Shown piece by piece: positions 10,468 through 21,965 of a DNA stretch of 64,000 nucleotides (positions within the stretch are counted from its first letter, which is position 1; each line of letters opens with the position of its first letter). The notes below the pieces were generated by a model. The model did not search any database, was not told the origin of the DNA, and worked only from the letters and a program-made list of their open reading frames with translations. The DNA is taken from positions 69,458,984-69,522,983 of the forward strand of contig JAHLJT010003656.1 in the NCBI GenBank assembly GCA_031308135.1, written 5' to 3'. The translations under genes were made by a program, and so were the position numbers. This stretch comes from Acheta domesticus (Eukaryota > Arthropoda > Insecta > Orthoptera > Gryllidae).

Positions 10468-10725
10468 ATGCCGAAACGAAAGTTATAGTTGTCAAAACAG
10501 AATACAAGTGCTAAGAGATGGGCAGCCTATTAAAATTCGGAATGGGTACTCAGAGGCAAGAGCGACTTGCAAAAGAACACGCACCATTGAAAACAATAGA
10601 GTAAAGAAGAAAGCAAGTGTGAATAAATCTCTAGGAAGCAGGGAAGCTTTTCGTTATGACTCTCGATATGACTATTTACACATATCTCATGTTCAAATTA
10701 GTAAAATGGAAAATATTTATATGTT
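10468..10725 (+). pseudogene. Remnant of Helitron Rep/helicase N-terminus
   Basis: An ATG at 10,468 opens a frame reading MPKRK before a stop. In another frame, covered by the open stretch 10,451-10,783, the translation contains FRYDSRYDY followed by SHVQISKM. Helitron proteins commonly begin with a basic MPKRK-like segment and have an N-terminal motif with the pattern F-Y-DY then V-IG-M. The order, spacing and position inside a Helitron support this reading. At least one frame change and the absence of Rep (HUH) and helicase motifs downstream mean the gene is dead and truncated. Confidence 0.45.
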
Positions 10726-11497
10726 TTGGTCAACTCTGTTGAACATTTTTCTTCAATATGGGCAGTGGTATGTAATTAAGTAATGGTCCTTTACATAATA
10801 AGACTAATCTTGCTTTTGTTTCGCATGTCAGTTGCTCCCAGTGAATTAATTCATCTATATTTTCTATAAAGTGGCAAAAATTAATTTATCTAAAATATTT
10901 ATGTCTAATCTAATAACAAAATTCTGAGACTCCTTGGTTTCTACAATTCACATTTCAAAATCCATAGTATCTCGCTCTTCAAATCAAATAACAAAGCTAA
11001 TAGTGTTTTGTTAGGAAGTTCAGAACATTATCAATTTATTATGTATACATAATGTACAGGTTCGTGGATCAGTATTGCTGTTATGTTGCGATGATATGAT
11101 GAATTGATTTACCTAAACAAATAAGTTTTATACTACATGTTACTAACACATAGATCTTTAAACATACATATTTCTGTCCTCTTCAAAATAATTTTAGAAA
11201 CCGGCAATTACCTTTCAACATAGATATTTTCATTTACTTTTATTATTACGATTCAACAAATACGTTACGACATCTATATCTATTTGTCCGGATCTGTCTA
11301 CTAGCGTACCTATGCGAGAACTCTCGGATGTTTCGTATACTATGCTAAAAACTGTAAGACCCTTCAAGGTCACGAGTTGGCAGCAGATAAATTTTTAATC
11401 TTTCTTTATAAATACTATAGAAGCAAAAAATATAAAAATGAGTTAGTTTTACAATTTGGCAATTTATTGAAAGTGTTGGTATAATATATAAAACTCC

Positions 11498-13981
11498 CGT
11501 CCTTTGGCTGGACAGCCTGCTACGGGCCTTCGCTGACCGGCTGTGACACAGCCTCTCGGACACGAGTGTTCGAGTGGTTAGCCAACACCCCCTGGATATA
11601 GAAAGCCTCCACACTGATTTGTGACGTCATCAAAGGTAGTCCGACCTGACAGCTGCGCAAATTGCAGTTATACTAGAAACCCGTACTTCGTTTGCAATTA
11701 CTATTCTAAAAATTTATTACAAAATATATGTTCATATTTAATGTTCACATCAGTGAAATTTTATACTGTATTTCTTTCAAGAATCCTTAAGAAATTCCTT
11801 TGAATGCATTTACCTTCACGTTCTTAAGAGTAATCTCAAGAACATATTTTTGCAGATACTTTACACCCCCAAGCATTTAACATTATTACAAGGAATATAG
11901 TGAAAACATAATAAAGGTAGTAAGTTATATACAAATCATAATGTATGTTCGAAACGTCCAGTCACTTTTATTAATACATTAACACATACACAATATTATC
12001 AAATTATAAATTATCCAGTCAGATTTTTCAATTTTCTTTCAGCACTTACAAAATATCTTTGATCTCCTTGCAATATTCGTCTTTGATCTTCTTGCAATAT
12101 TAAAAAAATGTTTCCATTCTTGACAACATCTTAATTATGTTTCTAAATAATGTTCACTGGACAAATACCATCAAAAAGCTCCGACATTTCTACCTCCGAC
12201 AATCTAATCTCTCAATTAAAATAAAATTTTGGAACGTGATGAAATTGAAAATAAAAGGCATCAACGTAATGTATAATTAAGATGGAGCTAAAATTGTTGT
12301 TTTTATTAACAAGAATTAGTTATATTTTTCCAATAAAAATATTGAAATAACTTTTATTTTCAGTTATCTGCTTTACTACATGGTGAGTATTAAATTCGTG
12401 ATAAATTTTCAGACACAAAGTCATCTTCTGTAAAACATTTTTGTAATCAAAAACATATCCAACGTATCTTAAATTAATTCAATATTGCTGATGTTTCTTG
12501 GAAAATCTTGATTTCTTAATTTCGTCACAGGAACATTTTCCTGTATAAACTAAAATTCAAAGCACTATCTACAACTTCCGAAAGAGATATCACTGGATGA
12601 GGATTCCACAATAGTTTTAAAAAAGGGAAACACGATCATCACTTTGTTTAACAATTGTCCAAACTGGAAACACTAACTTTCCTCAAATTTTCCAACGTTG
12701 TACAAAGAAACTGTTAATTATAAACTTGCTGCAAAATCACACTAGCAGCATCGACAGCTACCGGTTGGAAGTTCTTCAGCCTTCTTTTCTCTTCTGCTGG
12801 AGTTTCTCGCCTTGTTTGCTAGAAAAGGAGGTAGGGCAATCAAGAAATCCTCCCTATTTTTTTTAAATTGAGAGACACTCAATTTAGAAAATGATATTTC
12901 GCCCGTCGTATCGCACATAACTGTTTTATATCATTCTCATGAAAGTGGCGATGGCAAACCTGTAAAATATTGCAAAAAGTTAAAACCTGTTAAATACTAG
13001 TAAATTATTAACAGCAAAAGCATTTAAAAATCAAGAAAATAATTAACAAAGAACAATAATAAGACAACCATCGGATTTAGCAAGGACGGATTAAAAATTA
13101 ATTTGAACAGATTTAGTATCTTAATTAAGTTCTGCTATAATGTATAACCTAAAAATATTTGAAATGATTTAAATGTTCGTTTCTGTAAGCCTTATTATTT
13201 GAACTGTGTAATGTTTTAAGAGTAAACCTCACTGTAATATGTTGAGTTCAAACTTGGTCTAATAGAAAATAAGTATTACTCGTTTTTGGAACATTTTGTA
13301 GAACATTCTAAAAGGTTTTCCGCAAGGAAATTACTGCAAATAAAATGAATACTTACAATGGATGTTCCTGAAGAGTTATAATTCCCTCGATGTTCCGCAG
13401 GTCATTTTCGTCGCATTTCATATACGGCAGGTCATTTTCGTCGTATTTCAGTTATCTTTTGAGAAATCAAATAGGCCCTACTTGGACTTTAAACCCTTAC
13501 AAGCGCAACGCACGGCAGTTAAGTACAGCGCATTCATATCACTTTTTGGAAGAAACATCACTGATATTGCTACCACCAATACTTAAATGAATACTGAATA
13601 TCTTCATCGATTGGGAAAATCTTCACATCTTTCAAATTACAACACACCGCTGCTACCAAACCAACTAAACATGAGGAAATCACGGTGTTGACTAGGACTA
13701 CCCTGGGCGCCATGACACTACGTCACAAGCTCAGTGTGGAGGCTTTCTTTATTCAGGGGGTGTTGGGTTAGCACGAGGTTAGTTCGAGTGGTTAGCACGT
13801 TCCCTTTACCGTATACACCGCTCTTCTTAAGCTTAGGATGGGCTTTCTCATCGTCACACAGCAATAGATACTGAGACATTTGTAAGGAAAGCGCACAGTT
13901 CTAATTTACCCGGCCGGGAATCGTGCTCGGGGTTTTTTCATGGAAAGCGAGCACGCTAACCAATAAGCCACCGAGGGCGGG
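11498..13981 (-). mobile_element. SINE-B copy 2, inserted in Helitron 1 and itself interrupted
   Basis: The 12-base target duplication ATATAAAACTCC occurs at 11,486-11,497 and 13,982-13,993. Helitron 2 has the uninterrupted equivalent at about 60,740-60,790. On the minus strand the head is CCTCGGTGGCTTATTGGTTA with a downstream B-box-like CACGATTCCCGG. The element body is 13,767-13,981 plus 11,498-11,581, about 300 bases, matching SINE-B1. The rest is the TIR transposon described next. Confidence 0.8.
11582..13766. mobile_element. 2.2 kb TIR DNA transposon nested in SINE-B
   Basis: The left end CCAACACCCCCTGGATATAG and the inverted right end CCAACACCCCCTGAATAAAG continue as matched TIRs (AAAGCCTCCACACTGA, then GTGACGT, later GGTAGTCC) for roughly 60 bases. 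GTTAG flanks both ends (11,577-11,581 and 13,767-13,771), giving a 5-base duplication, or 7 bases (GGTTAGC) if the TIR is taken one base shorter. The AT-rich interior has no transposase I can recognise. Superfamily is left open. Confidence 0.75.
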
Positions 13982-14335
13982 ATATAAAACTCCACAAAAA
14001 GAATACATGTGAGTCTACAATTTGTGCAAGTATTTTACGAGTGTTTTGTATTAACAGTTTAAATTTGTTTATTGTTTTTATTTATAAAGTAAGAAATGTT
14101 TGGGAGCTGAAACTCCCAATTAGAAAAATGTAAACTTTCTTTAGTAAGCAAGTGAACGAGGCACACCGGAAATTTCCAAATAGGGGGAAAGACATGACAG
14201 GGCTAGCTTGGCGGGGCAAATATACAATGGGAGAGAAGTAGACCCCACTGCACAGCATGAATAACTGGAATACCTCTTTCTGGCTAAAAATTTACTGTAA
14301 TAAATGCCTGGGCAACGCCGGGTAGATCAGCTAGT

Positions 14336-14795
14336 ATTTGTCTAAAATTAAATTAATATTTTTTAAGTGACCCGATAAAACGTTTCCATCAAATAAGTCA
14401 ACTGAAGACTGTTTTGGCTTCGCTTGTTCTTTTACTTTTTATGATTATATTTTATTGAATTATAAACGAGTTGTGTTTATCAAAAGGAAGAAAATTATCA
14501 GGATCATTTATAGAGATAAAAAATAATTATTGATTTTATTAAATATAATTCGTGACAAACACATCGAAACGGAACAATTTTTCCGGGAAATCAATGTTAC
14601 AGGGAAAAAACAACTTACTTAGTTTAGAGTCCTATTCGATGAAGCTCAATAATCTAGAAATTATTTGTAGATCAATACAAAAATAAGAAGTAACCTGGGA
14701 ACAATAATGGGCAAAACCCGTTCACATTATACTTCTCCCCTACACGTCACATGAAACTTTTACGGTTTTAACTCTAAATAAACTGACCATTTTCT
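14336..14795. other. Unannotated AT-rich DNA
   Basis: No recognisable feature. Confidence 0.35.
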
Positions 14796-15100
14796 TCACT
14801 AGAGCTCTGCAATCAGGCGAAAACAACCGCTCGAGACTCTCGGGCTCCGCGCCGACGCTCGGCGAAGTGTGGGGGACCTTGCTTGGGGGGGAAGAGATAG
14901 CTGTTTAACGGACATTTCGACCGGCCGCCTTGCGGCTCCCGCCGAGACGCGGGAGTCGCCGAGCGCCCGGGCGCTCGAGCGCTCGAGCGTCTCGAGCGCT
15001 CGAGCGCTCGGCCGCTCGGCCAAGCGCCGGACTGCACAGTAGCTACGCCCCTCAATGCATGTACGGGATATAAAGTCGCCGCATGTAGTGATCGCACACT
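14796..15100. other. CpG island with tandem GCTCGA palindromes and a TATA-like site
   Basis: The segment is very CpG-rich. Between 14,958 and 15,020 the octamer-like GCGCTCGAG is repeated several times, so the tract can self-pair. A TATAAAG sequence lies at about 15,070, after GTACGGGA, at the island edge. This layout could be a promoter, but no downstream exon is recognisable. Confidence 0.4.
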
Positions 15101-16700
15101 TTCAATTCATTGTAATCGAAAGAAAATAAAATTTCAATTCAACTATTAATTTGTTGAAAAGTAACAATTTATCGATTGACTGGAAATAATTTTATAGAGA
15201 CAAACAATACATTTTTTGAAAGAATTAAGGCAAACAAAGACTCTGAAAATAAATTTTTATTGTTTTTCTATATTTATAGTGCTTGAGGGAAGATAATTCG
15301 TTGCGTACCAATTGTAATGTCATTGAAGTTTCTTACAAACCCGAATATAAGGCATATTTATTAAATACAATGAATATTTGGTCATAATTTCACGAGTATA
15401 TAAGAAAAAAGCATATGCTAAACAAAAATGAGGTGGGTACTATTTTCCTTGCATCAAAACGTCTTGTCATTGGGCGTAGTAATTTATTGTGAAATAGTTT
15501 ATGTAAGCCGACATGGCCTTTGTATTTGTCGACTCAGTCGGCGGCCAAACAACAGCGGTCACGGCACATCAGCCTATTCAACTCAATAATTCAAAATACA
15601 TTATTTACTATTATGTACACACGTTTAACATTATTTGAAATTCGTCAAAAGTATGTATACATGAAATGATGCATATAAAGTTTTATATGTACGAGTACAA
15701 TGTTTTTCAATTATTCCATTATTTTTCGTTTCAATACAAGATAAGCGATTAATTGTAATTAAAAAATCGTAAAAGCTGAATTTGTGAATCATTGACTTCT
15801 GTGGAGTAGTATTGAAGCTCCACGAGACCCCCTTTCTTTGGGTGAACTACTGAGAACAGCGTGGCAGGAAGCGATAACAAAGGTTGTGCGAGGTGACTCG
15901 GTGGCTCCCACGCAGCGCGCCATCGCCGTTGCGACGAAATTTCCAGGAAAGGACAGGAAGCAGTTGAAAGAGAAGGGTCGAGATATGTGCACAAAGCTTT
16001 CCTCGAAAGATATTGAGAAGCTCGCAAGATTATAAATAAAACTAAAAGTACAATGAGCTCAAAATAATGCTGAGGTGACTGAGGCACCCCGCACGCCTAC
16101 TGCCGGGTTAAGAAACCAAGACCTGCGTTTCAGATGCCTGAAAATTACAACAACACCAACAACAAAGATATTTGGAAAAAGACGGCAAAAATACAAAATT
16201 GGAAGGGAAAGGTACTAATATATTTCATAGCACTTGCATCTAAATTTAGCAGAGCATTTGTATTTGCTCCATATTGCACCATATAAAATGAAGGAAAATT
16301 AATAATTTTATGTTCATTAGAATAAAATAGGCAATTTCCGAAGCATCCGATACCTAGTCATTACAAAGAACGGAATTTATCTCTAAAACTTTTGAGTGCC
16401 TTTTCTTTGAAGTCACAGGCAGAACTGCAATAGATCCACTTGAGGTTCTCCCGTGCGTCCGAGGAGTCGATTTTTAAAGCTTTTTATTCTTTTTTATACA
16501 ATTTATTAAAATTATTTATTACAATTAAAATTAAAATTATTTATTAAAATTATTTAGGCCTCTTACAATTTATTAAAATTATTTTATTAAAATTTATTAT
16601 TTGAAAATTAATATTAAAATTCCTCTATATTTTAAATTTTGAAAAAACCAAATTATTGGTCATTTATTTAAAAAACCATTCAATACTCCTTCCTTTTCCT
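15101..16700. other. Unannotated AT-rich DNA with one short unrecognised ORF
   Basis: Mostly AT-rich. At 15,838-16,035 on the plus strand a 65-codon frame with charged, non-repetitive composition sits in a locally GC-richer patch. I do not recognise it; it could be a fragment of a retroelement frame. 16,490-16,680 is a run of AAATTATTTATTAAAATT-type low-complexity sequence. Confidence 0.3.
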
Positions 16701-16719
16701 GAAACGTGCCATTAGATAT

Positions 16720-17350
16720 TTACTCCGACGTGTCGGCCGATTGTTACGTGGCGCAGTTCGCCTGAACGGGGTCCGCCGGTTGTCGAGTCTCGTCGGTTGG
16801 AGGCCGAGTCTCGGTCGATCGCCGGCTCCCGGGAGTCCGCAACCGGCTGCGAAGGACAGTCGAGCGCGTGGTCTCGAGAGAAGAGAGGCGAGCGAGCGCT
16901 GGTCGGTAAAAATTGCGGAGAATGCAGACCTCTATTCTTCACTTCTGAGTTATCTTTTGTGAACATAATCTCATTTAACATTAGCAGATGAAGACTCCCT
17001 TATCTGGAATCTGTGCGGTCGTAGAGAAAGACCGCAGAGATAGTCATCTCCCGCAATGGTGGTGACAACTCGACCAGCCTGCTGCTGAATTGGCCATGAA
17101 GAAAACTACAAATGGAGCTCGAAAAGTTTACATTTCCAGGATGCTGCATCTTCGGGGCAACGAAGATTCCACGTGGCGATCGTATTTTAGTATCTGTCAA
17201 CACCTGTACTTACGGAGCAACCTACAGAATATTGCTCCGGTTCTTCAAAAAGGTCGTGATGGTGTCCCCGCTGAAAGGACAGAAATGTTAAAAATATGCA
17301 TGTACTCAAAAAGTGAAAATATTTTATCACTGACTTGCAGAAAATGTTGA
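16720..17350. other. CpG-rich island followed by short open frame
   Basis: 16,728-16,915 is CpG-rich and open on both strands. After it, 'GGTGGTGACAACTCGACCAG' near 17,055-17,075 vaguely recalls the region just after a gypsy-type LTR, and an 86-codon frame (17,090-17,350) follows. No LTR pair, primer-binding site or Gag motif could be confirmed, so the class is open. Confidence 0.25.
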
Positions 17351-18777
17351 TAATAAATTGCTAAATACTAGACACACCTTTTTATCCCACATATTATTTA
17401 CTAATTTATTTAATTCATATTTCTTTCTGATTACTTCTTTGCTTAATTTCAATTTTGGCTAGCTCAGGCTTTGACAATATGGCGCAACAATATACCTTGG
17501 TCTGAATACCTTGTATTCTTCTTCTTGAGCCTGAAAGTAAGCGCTCATACGAGTTCAACGCTGGGGGTAATTTTTATGATTAAGGGAAATTGGATTTAGT
17601 GTTTTTTCACGCACTTCCTAAATTAAAACAACAATTGATCTTTATACTGAAATTACAGCAGCGCAAGAATTACGACTGCAACGATTGCTTTAATATATCT
17701 TTTCCTTTTTAGTTTATGACAAATTAAATATTTAACTTTACTGATTTTATTCAAACCTACTGTACCTGTATTGATTTTTATCTTATAACTCTGATGCAAA
17801 CAAATAACTTCTTTAACATACTCTGATTATGATGGAAACAAATGACCTATATATTTTTACTGATTTTACGATTATGATGGCCAGCATTACTTCTAACCAT
17901 TTTTTAAATTATTTTGTTCTACATTAACATTCTTGGCCATGAACATATATCCTTTAATATCCTGTATTTAAACATTCTTATGTTTCGACACTTTCTTTCG
18001 TCGAAAAACAGCACACTTCCCGCCGCATCGAAAATTCCGTCGTGGACGTCCTCACCACTGCTCCTCTCGTCCAAATTTCATTCTGGTCGTTCACACAGTT
18101 CCCCAACTTGGTCGTCCGAAAATTATTCGTCACTACTATTGCACGATATCTAGACCGCCGCGAATGTGTTTTTTCGTGCTTTTTCTCAAATATTTTTAAG
18201 TCATTGAATTTTCATTATACTCGCGACCTATTATCCGTCGCTTACTGAGATACAAATCGTTCTAACTTAAAACTTTAACGAAATTCAGTCTGTTCACAGC
18301 CTAACATCCGCTGCCTGTCAAGACACGACTCGTTCAGACGAAATTTTAACTTCCAGAAGCTCATCTTGCACTCGCTTGTGTCTTGCTTTCATTGTTTCAT
18401 TCGCCACTTCAATGCTATTCTGTCCTTTGCTACCGAAGCATCTCAGTTATTTTTTATATGTCAGTGCCCTCTTATCAAAATATTTATTTATTTATTTATT
18501 TAAAACTTTCTAAAATTATTTTAAATACTCAATAGAAATTAATTCTATATGACTCTTCACGACTTTTAAATCTCCAATATCACGTTTCTGTTCATATTTA
18601 CTCGGAATTATTTGATTTTCTATACGAAATTCGACTACGTACTTTAATTTATTTTTAACCAAATACATTTATCTAATACTACAAAACTAGTTAAACATAA
18701 AAGTTTTCTTTCAATTACTTTGCAGTTTATTCAAAGGTCCACCGTTGTTCCCCGCCCCCTTTGTGTTCTCCGGGTGT
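17351..18777. other. Unannotated AT-rich DNA
   Basis: No gene, terminal repeat or array seen, apart from a TATT(TATT)n stretch near 18,480. Confidence 0.35.
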
Positions 18778-19368
18778 TGGTTGATTGATTGATCGATCAA
18801 TCAATCGATCGATCGATTGATTAGTGATTCCGGCCGTTTCAACTGCTATGGACATTAGTTTCATTACACTTACATTAGTCGTAAGTGTGGTGTATGATTT
18901 TATCGCGGGAGGTGGCGATGATCTTCCTCCGGTGAATGGCGAGATCCGACGCCGACCTACCCGTGTGCTTGGGTTTTTTCCTCAACGAGGTATCTCCAAC
19001 CAGCGAGGCACCGCCCTAGCCGGTACGATCTCTTAGCTCCGCAGAGGATTCGTGTGTGGTAGTGTAGAGCGTGTTAATGTAGTGTCGGTAATGGTGTGGT
19101 AATGTACTGTAGTGTGTTGTAAGTGGTGAGGTTAAAACAAGAAAGGGAAAGGAAAGATTGCATCTTATCCATGGCTCGCTTTTTAGGGTACTGCTCCGAC
19201 CTTCGCCTGGTGATGATCGAAGAAGCCAGGAAAACTGCCGATCAGAGTAGCGGACCGCTAGCATTCTCCAGACTCCCGCTGAATTCGACTCAGATATTTA
19301 GCTAGAATCAAAAATCCTGCCAACACCGAGGCTCGAACCCTATACCTCCCAGTCAGATCGAGTATCGG
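18778..19368 (-). mobile_element. SINE-A copy 5 (minus strand, nearly full length)
   Basis: The low-coordinate end is the 3' tail, expanded to a GATT/GATC tetranucleotide array (TTGATTGATTGATCGATC). Then come the SINE-A blocks in reverse complement, up to 'AGGCTCGAACCCTA', the complement of a degenerate B box. A single internal TTAGTTTCATTACACTTAC repeat suggests a small tandem duplication near the tail. Confidence 0.85.
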
Positions 19369-20490
19369 AATGACACTGATTTGCGCCTGTTAATTTTGTG
19401 TTTCGCCAATGTTCTGTAACTACTCACAAGTATTTTCGCTGACACGGAAGTTACGTCAAGAGAAGAATTAAATACAAAAGACATTTGGGACGTTTGGCGA
19501 TTGTGCGATGAGGGAACCGTGCTCAGTTTTGGCACTTACAAAGCCATGCGGCACGAGTTGCGCAAGGTCGCTCTTTTTTCTCTCTCCGCACCTTCCTCGC
19601 AACAATAGTTAATCCGCGGATCTACAAATAAGCGCCTGGCGGCCTACAGGCGCACGCATTGTGCTCGCAGATAATGAGGCGGCGGTGGTGGTGGTGGCGG
19701 CGGTCGGCCGGGGGCGGTGGTCGCCGCGGCCCATTGTGGTGGCGCGATGGACGCGGAATAATTAAAGAAACGACAATCGTATTTCACCAGTGACACACTG
19801 AGACGGGGTCGCATTAACATGCTGAGAGCGCGCACTTATTCTTCTCAAACTCCTTTTTCCCCCGACTGGTGGCTGAGGCGGGAGCATGTGAATGGGGTAA
19901 TGGCAGTGGTGTGACATTGGAGAGGGCGGCGGCGGTGGTTTGGGACAGGGCTGACTGAAAAGGCGACGGAGGCAGGGGTAATATGTTCCTAGACCATGGA
20001 GGTAACTGGCTAGACCGTTACAGCTTGAGATACATTTTCTTGAATCTGCATGTGAAAGGGTTACAAACATTTCGAACCTTATTTTTTTAATATTATATTT
20101 TGTAATTCTAATGGTTGACTGTCGTAGACGGTCGTGGCGAATGAAGTGTGCACCGTTTAGGATTGCGAAGGGGTGCAGGTTGGAATACCGCCAGAGTAAT
20201 GTAATGTTTTCGTTTTATATGTCGTGATGCGAATAACAGCTTGTCTCTAATGCTGGAAATTTACAAATAAGGTAAAGGTACTAAAGAGTGTGCAGTTACA
20301 TTATAAAGTACCACATTTGGGATAGTTTTACCAAAATATTTTTGCTACAATTTTTATACATTTCAGCTACATTGTAGTATAATTTTGAACAGGATTGAAA
20401 TAATAATATTGTTTTAATTTGTGGAAAGCAAGAAAATGAAACATGCACTCTCTTACGTTCACGTGCACAAGAGAGTTCACAGGGCAGTAC
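19369..20490. other. Mixed sequence with GC-rich patch (19,660-19,760)
   Basis: A GGT/GGC trinucleotide-rich patch (GGCGGTGGTGGTGGTGGCGG) lies at 19,680-19,705. Frames there read as polyproline on the minus strand, a product of the repeat. No gene is recognised. Confidence 0.35.
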
Positions 20491-20738
20491 CTAAAGGTGA
20501 CTCCACACATTCGACATTGGCCGAGTAGCAAGCTACTGCCCTCCCGATCCCGACCAGCTGATGTGTTCGGCGAATGTTCGCTCCCTTTGATGTGTCCAAA
20601 AGACCGACACACGATGGGTAGGGCGAGCGCCGAATGTTCATCACTCGGTAAATAGCAAGCGACGCATCCACACTCGTCGAGATTCGGCGAGCGGTTGTTC
20701 GCTGTTCGCCGAATCGCGAATGTGTGGAGCCGCCTTAA
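20491..20738. mobile_element. TTAA-type MITE (about 248 bases)
   Basis: The right end read inward is TTAAGGCGGCTCCACACATT continuing CGCGATTCGGCGAAC; the left end is CTAAAGGTGACTCCACACAT continuing TCGACATTGGCC. The right flank has TTAA (20,735-20,738) and the left has CTAA, one base different. Internal copies of TTCGGCGAATGTTCG-type sequence form subterminal repeats. TTAA insertion fits piggyBac- or Kolobok-type transposases; no protein is encoded. Confidence 0.65.
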
Positions 20739-21529
20739 GAGTACGCATTAGGAAAGGTCACAAATCAATCTAATTCCTCCATCAAATGAACTGCAGTCCT
20801 CATGCCATCACAGCTCACACTTTACATATTGGATCCATCTGTTATCATATCTGTTATCGTCTCCTCACGTTTTTCATTGCATTCTGGACAGTAAATAATC
20901 TATTTTCGGTTGACAGTTCAGTTAATTTTCGTGTATATGTAGTAATAAAGTAGAGAGGAAGTTAGGTAACACGTCGAAAATTGCCTTTTTTTGTACAGGC
21001 TGTTTTGTTCAGTGTTTTTTTTACTTATAGTTTTCAGCCTTTTTCTCACAGCCTTTCAGCCTTTTCTATCTTCTCTTTGATACTGAATGAATATGCTATG
21101 ATACTGAATGAATATGCTGCTACATTATGTTTACTTTCTCCATTTTCTGTCAGTTCCCTTGCTTTATGTAAGCTCCTTTGCGTTTCTTCCTTTCTGTCAA
21201 CTCCCTTGTAAAAGTCTAAACTCTATTAGATTTTTGGATATAACTTGAGGCCATAAAGGCTTAATATGTTAATAATTTTAGCTAATAATACCATACTCAT
21301 ATATTAATAGTATACACTGTATATTTTTAAAAACCTCTATCGTAATAGCAAAACAGCTTTATAAAGCACAAATGCCATTGTTGTGATTGAAGATCTTCAT
21401 CCACGAAATTTAAGGCACTCGAAACAGTATCTTTGAAATAAACTAGTGGGACTACAACATCACATACATTCTCGTATTATTTCTCACTGTTTCGCTATGT
21501 TATAGTACGTACCATATAAACCTGAACAA
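20739..21529. other. Unannotated AT-rich DNA
   Basis: Contains a 20-base tandem duplication, GATACTGAATGAATATGCTA twice at about 21,078-21,118. The CCTTTT-rich stretch around 21,000-21,070 recalls a similar TGCCTTTTT-rich stretch at 22,400-22,490. No gene. Confidence 0.35.
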
Positions 21530-21965
21530 TAAATTTAAAGAAAAAATTTGGAGCCGTTTTTGAGAAAATTTTGAAAATGTCCGGGGGGTTTCATGCAAAG
21601 TACCTCCAAATTTTACAGAATCTTTTTCAAAATCTCAAAGCTTCGACTCGAGCCAGATCGGCTGGGGTTTCTTCAATTTGAAAAAAATCCTACCTATGGT
21701 TTAGGCGCTAGTAGTGTTCACACGGACAGACAAACGGACGGACGGACAAACGGACGGACGGACGGACGGACGGACGGACGGACAGACGGACAGACGGACG
21801 TTTTGCTTTCAATTGGTTATTCGGTATCAAGGACCCACAAAATAGAAATTTTGGCTACACCACATGTTATGGATTTTTTTTTCTTAATTTAGTAGCTGGA
21901 TTTATTCACTTCTTCGTTATCAGCGCCCGACAATAAATTTTTTTGAAAGTGGTTACTTTCTGCAA
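21530..21965 (-). mobile_element. Family X, fragment 1 (minus strand)
   Basis: The reverse complement matches the other X copies in order: TTTATTG.CG.GC.CTGATAACGAA, the GTGTAGCCA/TTTGTGGG block, the (CGTC)n array (plus-strand CGGA at 21,725-21,800), TAGCGCCTAAACC, GATCTGGCTCGAGTC, and CCCCGGACATTTTCAAAATT. The extreme 5' and 3' ends are missing. The CGGA array is expanded to about 80 bases here. Confidence 0.7.

Larger units (their letters stand above)
9782..14334 (+). mobile_element. Helitron 1, interrupted by nested insertions
   Basis: The 5' end begins TCTATACTAATATATAAAG, as expected for a Helitron terminus starting with TC. The 3' end has a short GC-rich hairpin (CGGCGT/ACGCCG style: GGCAACGCCGGGTA), then CTAG at 14,331-14,334 followed by T. 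Helitron 2 (59,826-61,086) shares both ends and much of the interior, including AGCGCGATAATCT and GGCTATGATTTACAATC. The Helitron proper is 9,782-11,485 plus 13,994-14,334; the middle is SINE-B2 carrying a TIR transposon. Rolling-circle mobility is inferred from the class. Confidence 0.85.

Noticed and set aside
15838..16035. 65-codon plus-strand frame with protein-like composition
   Set aside because: Not recognisable as any family and overlapped by an equally long minus-strand frame; left as unannotated.
16720..17350. LTR retrotransposon start (LTR end plus Gag)
   Set aside because: No paired LTR, no convincing primer-binding site and no Gag motif.
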